From: an uncultured Flavobacterium sp.
Lineage (GTDB): Bacteria > Bacteroidota > Bacteroidia > Flavobacteriales > Flavobacteriaceae
Length of the DNA: 6,355 bases
Direction of reading: 5' to 3'
Assembly: GCF_946479975.1 (NCBI RefSeq)
Contig: NZ_CAMLIX010000262.1
Span: 1 to 6,355, forward strand
Below are positions 1-5,753 of this stretch, one piece after another. Made by a program: the position numbers and the translations under genes. How positions within the stretch are numbered: position 1 is the first letter of the stretch; every line of letters begins with the position of its first letter. The notes under the pieces were generated by a model. It saw only the letters and a program-made list of their open reading frames with translations. It was not told the origin of the DNA and did no database searches.

Positions 1-1
1 C

Positions 2-1048
2 AATAATTTCTGGGTTTTTAAAAGCCAAAACCGTAATAAAAATCGACATCGTAAAGCCTATTCCGCCTAACATTCCTGCGCCTAAAATATGCGCCCATTT
101 TAAATTTTTTGGAAGCATACATAATCCTGACGTTACACCAACGGAAGAGAAAAGCAATATTCCCAGCGGTTTTCCAACTACTAGTCCGAGAATAATTCCG
201 TAAGTATTGGAATGATTTAAACCTTCATGCCAATTTGATTCGATAGTTAAAGCGGTATTTGCAACTGCAAACAAAGGCAATATGAAAAAAGCCACAGGCT
301 GATGCAAAATATGCTGTAATCTGTACGAAGAAGTTTTTTCACCGCCATCGTCAAACGGAATTACAAAAGCCAAAATTACACCTGTTATAGTAGCATGAAC
401 GCCAGAATTCAGCATAAAATACCACATAATCGCACCGCCAATTAGGTACGGAATTAGATTATGAATTTTCATTCGGTTCAAAACAAATAAAACAATCCAA
501 ACTCCAAGAGCAATTCCGAGATTTAAAAATGAGATTGAAGTAGTATAAAATAAGGCAATGACGATAATCGCGCCTAAATCGTCAATAACAGCCAAAGCGG
601 TTAAAAAGACTTTTAACGATGCAGGAACTTTATTTCCAAGAAGAGATAAAATTCCAATTGCAAAGGCAATATCGGTCGCCATCGGAATTCCTGCTCCGTT
701 TTGTGTTGTGGTTCCATAATTTAAAACCAGGAAAATTGCGGCAGGAACCAGCATACCACCAAAAGCGGCCATAATTGGTAAAGAAGCATTTTTGAAATTG
801 GATAATTCACCATGATAAATTTCGCGTTCCAATTCTAACCCAATTAAGAGAAAGAATATTGTCATCAACCCGTCGTTAATCCAATGTGTTATGGTGTGTC
901 CGCCAATTTCTTTTTCCCAAAATGCTACGTATGGAACTTGAAAAGGAGAATTAGCAAGATAAAGTGAAAGAAGCGTTACAACAAGCAAGATAATTCCCCC
1001 TGATTTTTCGTTTTCAAAAAAGGCTTTAAAAGTCTTGGTTAGTTTCAT
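2..1048 (-). CDS. nhaA: Na+/H+ antiporter NhaA (C-terminus beyond window)
   Basis: Integral inner-membrane antiporter that exports Na+ (or Li+) in exchange for protons, for pH and sodium homeostasis. Reading the minus strand from the ATG at 1048 gives 349 uninterrupted codons up to the window edge; E. coli NhaA has 388 residues, so roughly the last 40 are missing here. Visible hallmarks are TDIAFA with D126, the ion-binding pair in AVIDDLGA (D156/D157), H218 in SGVHAT, and K293 in GKPLG. These correspond to E. coli D133, D163/D164, H225 and K300 with a constant offset of seven residues, so the core is collinear and intact. Many hydrophobic segments fit the 12-helix fold. The start is well supported: an in-frame TGA lies 15 bases upstream of it and no other ATG lies between. 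A TAnnTTTG motif precedes it. It is divergent from the dehydrogenase gene and shows no sign of decay. Confidence 0.97.
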   Translation of the reverse strand, partial: MKLTKTFKAFFENEKSGGIILLVVTLLSLYLANSPFQVPYVAFWEKEIGGHTITHWINDGLMTIFFLLIGLELEREIYHGELSNFKNASLPIMAAFGGMLVPAAIFLVLNYGTTTQNGAGIPMATDIAFAIGILSLLGNKVPASLKVFLTALAVIDDLGAIIVIALFYTTSISFLNLGIALGVWIVLFVLNRMKIHNLIPYLIGGAIMWYFMLNSGVHATITGVILAFVIPFDDGGEKTSSYRLQHILHQPVAFFILPLFAVANTALTIESNWHEGLNHSNTYGIILGLVVGKPLGILLFSSVGVTSGLCMLPKNLKWAHILGAGMLGGIGFTMSIFITVLAFKNPEII

Positions 1049-1100
1049 TTGGGAAGATTTTCAGAAGATTTATAACGGATTTTCGCAATCCTTGTACTTT

Positions 1101-1108
1101 CAAAGTTA
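1101..1108 (-). promoter_or_regulatory. Bacteroidota -7 promoter motif for nhaA
   Basis: The minus strand reads TAACTTTG here, an exact match to the Bacteroidota sigma-factor -7 consensus TAnnTTTG. It lies about 52 bases upstream of the nhaA ATG, implying a leader of roughly 45-50 bases. I do not see a TTG -33 element at the usual spacing, so this rests on the -7 box alone. Confidence 0.5.
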
Positions 1109-1133
1109 AAAAAAATCTATGCAATAAAAAAAG

Positions 1134-1210
1134 AGTTTGCCACAAAGGCCCAAGACACAAAGTTTGCATGAGTTGATTATCTCTTGATATTTTGCGTATT
1201 TGCGAGATTA
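1134..1210. repeat. Degenerate CACAAAG / TTTGCG intergenic repeat
   Basis: The left part holds CACAAAG twice (1141-1147 and 1156-1162) and AGTTTGC twice (1134-1140 and 1161-1167). The right part holds TTTGCG twice (1191-1196 and 1199-1204), which is approximately the reverse complement of the left unit, giving a loose inverted arrangement around an AT-rich centre. From memory, strings of this kind (CACAAAG-type units, often as imperfect inverted pairs) are dispersed between genes in many Flavobacterium genomes; I infer this is a decayed copy. It contains no open reading frame and no transposase remnant. Confidence 0.45.
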
Positions 1211-1220
1211 AAACATAGGC

Positions 1221-1255
1221 TTGAAATGAAATCTTAAACATTTCCTTTATTTTTG
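1221..1255 (+). promoter_or_regulatory. Bacteroidota-type promoter for the hydroxyacid dehydrogenase
   Basis: The -7 box at 1248-1255 reads TATTTTTG, an exact TAnnTTTG match. A TTG that could be the -33 element lies at 1221-1223, with 24 bases between them, slightly longer than the typical spacing of about 17-23. The -7 box ends 22 bases before the ATG at 1278, so the leader would be short. It is the only promoter candidate in the window with both elements. Confidence 0.55.
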
Positions 1256-1277
1256 TATTAATAAAATTCAATACAAA

Positions 1278-2228
1278 ATGAGTATAAAAATTCTTCATAT
1301 CGATAGCAATAATCCAATTCTTTGGAATCAACTGGAGGAAGCTGGTTTCGAAAATCACGCCGATTTTAAATCTTCAAAAGAAGAAATTGAAGCAAAAATT
1401 CAAGAATACAACGGAATCGTAATTCGCAGCCGATTTAAGATTGATAAGATATTTTTAGACGCTGCAACAAAGTTGCAATTTATTGCGAGAGTTGGTGCAG
1501 GATTGGAAAGTATTGATTGTGAGTATGCATCTTCGAAACGAATTCATCTTATTGCTGCTCCAGAAGGTAATCGCAACGCTGTTGCAGAGCATTCACTTGG
1601 CGTAATTCTATCTTTATTCAATAATTTAAATCAGGCCGACGCCGAAGTAAAAGCGGGACACTGGAATCGTGAAAGCAACCGTGGACATGAATTGGATTTG
1701 AAAACAGTCGGAATTATTGGTTACGGAAACATGGGAAAAGCTTTTGCTAAAAAACTAAAAGGGTTTGATTCAGAAGTTTTATGTTATGATATTTTGGATA
1801 ATGTGGGAGACGAAAATGCCAAACAAGTTTCTCTTGAAGAATTACGTCAAAAAGCAGACGTTTTGAGCCTTCATCTTCCTTGGACACCAGAAACAGATAA
1901 AATGGTCAATAAAGACTTTATAAATGCGTTTAAGAAGCCGTTTTGGATCATCAATACTTCTCGTGGTAAAAATATTGTCACAGCAGATTTGGTTGAAGCT
2001 CTTAAAGAGAAAAAAGTCTTAGGCGCAGGATTAGATGTTTTGGAATATGAGAAACTTTCGTTTGAAACGCTTTTTCAAGAAAACAACACACCCGAAGCTC
2101 TTCAGTATCTTATGGAAGCAAAAAATGTTTTACTGACACCCCATATTGCGGGTTGGACATTTGAAAGCCATGAACGTCTGGCTCAGGTTATTGTAAATAA
2201 AATTAAAGCGGTTTATGGGAAAATCTAG
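1278..2228 (+). CDS. NAD-dependent D-2-hydroxyacid dehydrogenase (short phosphoglycerate dehydrogenase-like)
   Basis: Cytoplasmic oxidoreductase of the D-isomer-specific 2-hydroxyacid dehydrogenase family, 316 residues. The split substrate-binding domain occupies roughly residues 1-100 and 290-316 and contains the loop ARVGAGLESID (70-80). The central Rossmann domain has the dinucleotide motif GYGNMG (148-153) followed by an acidic D171, which favours NAD over NADP. The catalytic triad is complete: R229 in NTSRG, E258 in DVLEYE and H289 in TPHIAGW. The Arg-Glu spacing of 29 equals that of E. coli SerA, but Glu-His is 31 rather than 23 because of an insertion around 260-280. There is no ACT domain, so serine feedback of the E. 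coli type is not expected. The exact substrate (3-phosphoglycerate or another 2-hydroxyacid) cannot be read from the sequence, so no symbol is given. The ATG follows an A-rich leader without Shine-Dalgarno, normal for this phylum. Confidence 0.93.
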   Translation: MSIKILHIDSNNPILWNQLEEAGFENHADFKSSKEEIEAKIQEYNGIVIRSRFKIDKIFLDAATKLQFIARVGAGLESIDCEYASSKRIHLIAAPEGNRNAVAEHSLGVILSLFNNLNQADAEVKAGHWNRESNRGHELDLKTVGIIGYGNMGKAFAKKLKGFDSEVLCYDILDNVGDENAKQVSLEELRQKADVLSLHLPWTPETDKMVNKDFINAFKKPFWIINTSRGKNIVTADLVEALKEKKVLGAGLDVLEYEKLSFETLFQENNTPEALQYLMEAKNVLLTPHIAGWTFESHERLAQVIVNKIKAVYGKI

Positions 2229-2420
2229 TTTACAAGCCTTACATTTTAATAACGAGTTTTTTCTTGTGAATTTTATTTAATGCAATTAGTTTTATTTGTT
2301 AATTTTTAATAATATTGTTTGGAATTTAAAAGAATTAGTCTAAATAATCTAATTTCTTTTAAAAATTGGACAATACTGAAAAACCTAAAAGAGAGTAAGA
2401 TAAAATTAATATTTATAAAT

Positions 2421-2834
2421 ATGATTGAATGGTACAAAATTGCAATGTTTCAAAATTACGCCAACTTTAGCGGTAGAGCTAGAAGAAGTGAATATTGGTA
2501 TTTTCGTCTAGTTACCTCAATTGTTTTTGTAGGTCTTGTTTTTTTTGCTTTGATGTTGTCTACACTTTTAGGCATGATCGGATTTCCAATTGCAATAGGA
2601 TTAGTTCTTCTGTACTGTATTGCTGCTTTAATTCCATCTTTGGCTGTTACAGTTAGACGAATGCACGATATAGGTAAAAGCGGCTGGACTGTTTTTGTCA
2701 CTTTAATCCCTTTCGCTGGACCAATTTGGATGCTGGTTTTATTGATAACTGAGGGGCAATATGGTGAAAACTATTATGGACCAGATCCAAAAAATACGAC
2801 AGAAGAAATTGATGAAATAGGAATTAATAATTAA
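2421..2834 (+). CDS. DUF805 small membrane protein (first copy)
   Basis: Integral membrane protein of the DUF805 family (E. coli YhaH type), 137 residues; no biochemical role is established for the family. The N-terminus carries the conserved pattern of aromatic/basic residues followed by NYANFSGRARRSEYW (12-26). Hydrophobic segments at about 28-50, 53-77 and 90-110 predict three to four membrane passes. The signature RRMHDIGKSGW (79-89) lies between the last two, and the tail has YYGPDPKN (118-125), then an acidic end. I chose the ATG at 2421: the frame is open back to a TTG at 2319, but those 34 extra residues are not family-like, whereas MIEWYK lines up with family N-termini and with the second copy at 3325. 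The TM2 gene starts 14 bases after its stop, so the two are probably cotranscribed. The 192-base upstream gap has no clear terminator, so read-through from the dehydrogenase gene is possible. Confidence 0.88.
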   Translation: MIEWYKIAMFQNYANFSGRARRSEYWYFRLVTSIVFVGLVFFALMLSTLLGMIGFPIAIGLVLLYCIAALIPSLAVTVRRMHDIGKSGWTVFVTLIPFAGPIWMLVLLITEGQYGENYYGPDPKNTTEEIDEIGINN

Positions 2835-2848
2835 CTAAATAATATAAA

Positions 2849-3127
2849 ATGGAAACTACAAAACCAGAAAACTGGAATACACCGTCACAACCAAGACAAG
2901 AGAATAAAAAAGTATTAGCAGGAATTATGGGTATTCTTTTTGGATCTTTAGGGATTCATAAATTTGTACTAGGTTATACTCAAGAAGGAATCATTCAATT
3001 AGTAATCAGCGTAGTTACCTGCGGAATAGGTGGTATAATCGGCTTTATTGAAGGAATTATCTATTTAACAAAATCAGATGAAGAATTTTACCAAACTTAC
3101 CAAGTTGGTAAAAAAGGCTGGTTTTAA
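2849..3127 (+). CDS. TM2-domain membrane protein
   Basis: Small membrane protein of 92 residues with a complete TM2 domain: two transmembrane helices joined by a short turn, function unknown in bacteria. A polar N-terminal tail rich in Pro, Gln and Asn (1-20) precedes KKVLAGIMGILFGSLGIHKF (20-39), the first helix with the typical GxxGxHKF motif, then LGYTQEG. The second hydrophobic stretch spans about 48-73 (IIQLVISVV, then CGIGGIIGFIEGI), followed by the conserved end YLTKSDEEF and GKKGWF at the extreme C-terminus. The length is normal for the family, so it looks complete. It begins 14 bases downstream of the first DUF805 gene and is followed by an intrinsic terminator, so the pair probably forms a two-gene transcription unit. 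The shared location suggests related envelope roles, but that is only inference. Confidence 0.92.
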   Translation: METTKPENWNTPSQPRQENKKVLAGIMGILFGSLGIHKFVLGYTQEGIIQLVISVVTCGIGGIIGFIEGIIYLTKSDEEFYQTYQVGKKGWF

Positions 3128-3149
3128 TACAAAATGAATATAGATATAG

Positions 3150-3179
3150 AAACCCATTCAGAAATGAATGGGTTTTTTT
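3150..3179 (+). terminator. Intrinsic terminator after the DUF805-TM2 pair
   Basis: A perfect 9-bp stem, AACCCATTC (3151-3159) with GAATGGGTT (3166-3174), closes a six-base loop, and a run of seven T covers 3173-3179. It begins 23 bases after the TM2 stop codon and should end that transcript, leaving the second DUF805 gene as a separate unit. Confidence 0.88.
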
Positions 3180-3324
3180 ATGCATTAGATTTGTCTTTTT
3201 CTGATATAATAAAAACTTTTAGTTCCTAGAAAAGGTTTTTAAAGTAACTAATCTTGCACCCTGAAAAAAAGTAGTGGAGTAACTGAAAATCCATAAGAGT
3301 AGGGGAATTTATAAAGATTTTATT

Positions 3325-3696
3325 ATGTTAGAAATGTACAAAAAAGTAGTTTTTGAAAACTATTTTAATTTTAAAGGAAGAGCAAGAAGAAGAGAATTTT
3401 GGATGTTTACGTTGCTAAATTTTATCATTAGTTTCACTCTCGGTTTTGTTGCGGGATTAATTTCTCCAAGTTTAGGGATAATTGGGAATGTTTATAGTTT
3501 GGCGGTTTTACTTCCTGCGATTGGAGTTGGGGTAAGAAGAATGCACGATATTGATAAAGAATGGTGGTACATTTTGATTCCATTATATAATATCTACTTA
3601 TTTACTATCGAAGGAGAAAAAGGGCCAAATCAATATGGAGCAGACCCAAAAAATCAGTTAGAAGATATTAAAGAGATTGGAAAAGACCTTAATTAA
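3325..3696 (+). CDS. DUF805 small membrane protein (second, diverged copy)
   Basis: Paralogue of the DUF805 protein at 2421-2834, 123 residues, function unknown. It has the same layout: MLEMYKKVVFENYFNF, then GRARRREFW (18-26), hydrophobic segments at about 25-47, 50-70 and 82-95, the signature region RRMHDI (71-76), and the tail NQYGADPKN (102-110) ending in an acidic/basic EIGKDLN. The signature continues DKEWWY instead of the GKSGW seen in the first copy, so the conserved Gly and Ser-Gly are lost here. The central hydrophobic part is about 14 residues shorter. The ATG at 3325 aligns with the first copy's start; an ATG at 3334 is a weaker alternative that removes three residues. It sits 197 bases after the TM2 gene, behind a terminator, and is followed by its own, so it is probably monocistronic. 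The upstream gap contains no clear TAnnTTTG motif. Confidence 0.9.
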   Translation: MLEMYKKVVFENYFNFKGRARRREFWMFTLLNFIISFTLGFVAGLISPSLGIIGNVYSLAVLLPAIGVGVRRMHDIDKEWWYILIPLYNIYLFTIEGEKGPNQYGADPKNQLEDIKEIGKDLN

Positions 3697-3710
3697 AAAT
3701 TGTTCTTTTT

Positions 3711-3749
3711 AACTCTCGTTTCATCACAAATGGAACGGGAGTTTTTTTT
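3711..3749 (+). terminator. Intrinsic terminator after the second DUF805 gene
   Basis: A 12-bp stem with two G-U pairs forms between 3711-3722 (AACTCTCGTTTC) and 3732-3743 (GGAACGGGAGTT), with a nine-base loop, and runs into eight T at 3742-3749. It starts 14 bases after the stop codon at 3696 and serves the plus strand. Confidence 0.88.
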
Positions 3750-3762
3750 ATTTTGACATCTT

Positions 3763-3809
3763 ATAAAAAATAAAACGCCTCATTTAAATTATTTAAGTGA
3801 GGCGTTTTT
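3763..3809. terminator. Bidirectional intrinsic terminator between convergent genes
   Basis: A 17-bp stem with a single G-U wobble pairs 3772-3788 with 3792-3808 around a three-base loop; its core is ACGCCTCA/TGAGGCGT. T runs follow in both directions: TTTTT at 3805-3809 on the plus strand, and the A-rich stretch 3766-3775 read as T on the minus strand. It lies 30 bases beyond the olsF stop, so its main job is probably to end the minus-strand transcript while backing up the plus-strand terminator just upstream. Confidence 0.9.
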
Positions 3810-3838
3810 ATGTTCAAGAAGAAGTTTTAATCTTCTTT

Positions 3839-5635
3839 CTAAGATAATTTCTTTTCTAATTCAAGCTGAAACTCTTCAATAACAGGTTTCATTGTACTTT
3901 CTGGAATATCTGCAATTCTAATGTACATTAAACCATCAATAGCATTATTAAACAAAGGATCGACGTTAAAAGCCACAACTCTTGCGTTTTGTTTAATGTA
4001 TTTTTTAATTAAAACCGGTAAACGTAAATTTCCTGGTTCTAATTCGTCAATAATCTTGTCGAATTTATTCAAGTCAGATTCTGCTTCGTCAAAAATGAAA
4101 TCTTTGTCAGCGTCTTTCAGTTTTACTTTATACGCTTTTTTCGGGTGAATGTACTGCGCAATATACGGATCGTAATAGTTTGATTTCATAAACTCAATCA
4201 TCAAAGATTTAGAGAAATCTGAAAACTGGTTACTGATACTTACTCCACCTAATAAATATTTATGCTCCGGATAACGTAAAGTCGTATGAATAATACCTTT
4301 CCATAATAGGAACAAAGGCATTGGTTTTTGCTGGTATTCTTTGATAATAAAAGCACGACCCATTTCGATTGATTTATGCATCATATCGTGCAATTCAGGT
4401 TCAAACCTAAAAAGATCATTCAAATAGAAACCTTCAATTCCGTATTTTGGATAAATTTCAGAACCTAATCCCATACGGTATGCGCCGGCAATTCTCTTCG
4501 TTTCATCATCCCACAAAAACATGTGATGATAATATTGATCAAATTTATCTAAATCGATAGATTCATTCGTTCCTTCTCCAACTTCACGGAAAGTAATTTC
4601 GCGAAGACGTCCAATTTCATGTAAAATGTTCGGAATTTCTTTTGCTCTGGCAAAAAACACTTCATAATTTTTACTTTGCAAAAGGCGACAATCGCTGTTT
4701 CTTAAAGTATCAACTTCATTAATCATTTTTGCTTCATTTGCAGCAGTCACGATTTTTTTAGGTGCTTTATTAATTTTAAGACTTGCAGTTGCAGTGTCAA
4801 TCAATTTGGTATCCTTTTCAAAAGGATTGGCCAGCATATAGGTTTTCTTTCTTAAGAATTCTGAATATTCTTCAAAAGATTCGATTTCATTTTGTTCATT
4901 AACAGAAATTGGTTTCCCGATACGAACTTTAATCACACGATCTTTCTGCGTTAAAAGCTCCGAAGGAAGTTTTGCAGTACGCAAAGTGTCATCAATTTTA
5001 GAAAGCCAATAGAATAATTTGCTGTTTTTTGCGTGAAAATAAATCGGCACAACCGGAACTTTGGCTTTTCTGATTAATTTCAGTGCGCCTTCTTCCCAAG
5101 GTTTATCAACAACTAATTTTCCGTCTTTATAAGTAGAAACTTCTCCAGCAGGGAAAATTCCTAATGGTTTTCCGTCGCTTAAATGACGTAAAGTTTCTTT
5201 AATTCCGATTACGCTCGATTTTGCATCCTTATGATTTTCAAAGGGATTAACCGGCATAATGTATTTTTTCATCGGAACAATTCTGTGTAACAAGAAATTG
5301 GCAATGATTTTGAAATTTGGCTCTCTTTCAAGCATCAATTTCAGTAATAAAATTCCATCAATTCCTCCAAGCGGATGATTTGAAATAGTAATATATGCGC
5401 CATCTTTCGGCAGACGTTTTAAGTCTTCTTCAGGAATTTCAAATTTGATTTCCATCTCATCCAAAATACCATTCAAAAACGCAAGGTCTTCCAAATGTTT
5501 ATTACGATCGTAAATTTTATTAAGGGTTGAGATCTTAAGAACCTTCATAAGAATCCAGCCAGAAAACGTACCGAAAACTCCGTACTTTTCAACATTTATT
5601 GCCTTTGCAACTTCTTTCGCGGTAACTAAACCCAT
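3839..5635 (-). CDS. olsF: Bifunctional aminolipid (ornithine lipid) synthase, OlsF-type acyltransferase fusion
   Basis: Two acyltransferase domains in one 598-residue, membrane-associated protein. The N-terminal half (about 70-270) is a PlsC/OlsA-like O-acyltransferase: SNHPLGGIDG (85-94, presumed catalytic H87 with D93), FPAGEVS (161-167) and VVPIYF (195-200). The C-terminal half (about 315-500) resembles OlsB-like N-acyltransferases of the GNAT superfamily: RLREITFREVGEGT (343-356), FLWDDETKRIAGAYR (373-387), SIEMGRAFI (422-430) and KYLLGGVSIS (459-468). In OlsF of Serratia and Flavobacterium, the OlsB-like part acylates the amino group of ornithine with a 3-hydroxy fatty acid and the OlsA-like part adds the second acyl chain, giving a phosphorus-free lipid. 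Related fusions are thought to make glycine lipids, and the amino acid used cannot be read here. No cleavable signal peptide is seen; residues 18-34 are moderately hydrophobic. The ATG at 5635 follows a TAnnTTTG motif by 30 bases. The gene is divergent from xth and ends at a strong terminator. Confidence 0.85.
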   Translation of the reverse strand: MGLVTAKEVAKAINVEKYGVFGTFSGWILMKVLKISTLNKIYDRNKHLEDLAFLNGILDEMEIKFEIPEEDLKRLPKDGAYITISNHPLGGIDGILLLKLMLEREPNFKIIANFLLHRIVPMKKYIMPVNPFENHKDAKSSVIGIKETLRHLSDGKPLGIFPAGEVSTYKDGKLVVDKPWEEGALKLIRKAKVPVVPIYFHAKNSKLFYWLSKIDDTLRTAKLPSELLTQKDRVIKVRIGKPISVNEQNEIESFEEYSEFLRKKTYMLANPFEKDTKLIDTATASLKINKAPKKIVTAANEAKMINEVDTLRNSDCRLLQSKNYEVFFARAKEIPNILHEIGRLREITFREVGEGTNESIDLDKFDQYYHHMFLWDDETKRIAGAYRMGLGSEIYPKYGIEGFYLNDLFRFEPELHDMMHKSIEMGRAFIIKEYQQKPMPLFLLWKGIIHTTLRYPEHKYLLGGVSISNQFSDFSKSLMIEFMKSNYYDPYIAQYIHPKKAYKVKLKDADKDFIFDEAESDLNKFDKIIDELEPGNLRLPVLIKKYIKQNARVVAFNVDPLFNNAIDGLMYIRIADIPESTMKPVIEEFQLELEKKLS

Positions 5636-5665
5636 GTACTACTTTTAATTTATTAGAACAGCGAA

Positions 5666-5673
5666 CAAAGATA
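5666..5673 (-). promoter_or_regulatory. Bacteroidota -7 promoter motif for olsF
   Basis: The minus strand reads TATCTTTG, an exact TAnnTTTG match, 30 bases upstream of the olsF ATG, predicting a leader of about 20-25 bases. The nearest upstream TTG is about 27 bases away, longer than usual for a -33 element, so this is mainly a -7 call. Confidence 0.55.
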
Positions 5674-5725
5674 ATAAAAAAGTCTACTTTTCATTCTTTC
5701 CAAGACAAACTTTGCACTTTTTTAT

Positions 5726-5733
5726 TACATTTG
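5726..5733 (+). promoter_or_regulatory. Bacteroidota -7 promoter motif for xth
   Basis: TACATTTG matches TAnnTTTG exactly and ends 20 bases before the xth ATG, implying a very short leader. The only nearby TTTG (5711-5714) is 11 bases upstream, too close for a -33 element. Together with the olsF motif 52 bases away on the other strand, it suggests back-to-back promoters in a 118-base intergenic region. Confidence 0.5.
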
Positions 5734-5753
5734 GAGTCCTAAAAAAATCACTG

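Noticed and set aside
1026..1358. Minus-strand open frame of 110 codons
   Set aside because: It overlaps the starts of nhaA and of the dehydrogenase and crosses both promoter motifs and the repeat; the product resembles no family.
2291..2320. Possible promoter before the first DUF805 gene (TA, three bases, TTTG near 2312-2320)
   Set aside because: The spacing within the -7 box is one base too long and there is no -33 partner, so it is not better than chance in such AT-rich sequence.
2456..2701. Minus-strand open frame of 81 codons
   Set aside because: Lies wholly inside the first DUF805 gene on the opposite strand; the DUF805 reading explains the sequence.
3205..3210. TATAAT resembling an E. 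coli -10 box
   Set aside because: There is no -35 at suitable spacing, and Bacteroidota primary sigma factors use a different consensus.
3134..3229. Short plus-strand open frame of 31 codons after the TM2 gene
   Set aside because: It runs straight through the terminator hairpin and its T run, so it would not be transcribed in full, and it has no recognisable features.
3816..3837. Seven-bp AAGAAGA/TCTTCTT inverted repeat next to the olsF stop
   Set aside because: A purine-rich weak stem with an eight-base loop and no T run; the strong hairpin just beyond it is the real terminator.
3921..4148. Plus-strand open frame of 75 codons
   Set aside because: Antisense shadow within the well-supported OlsF C-terminal region.
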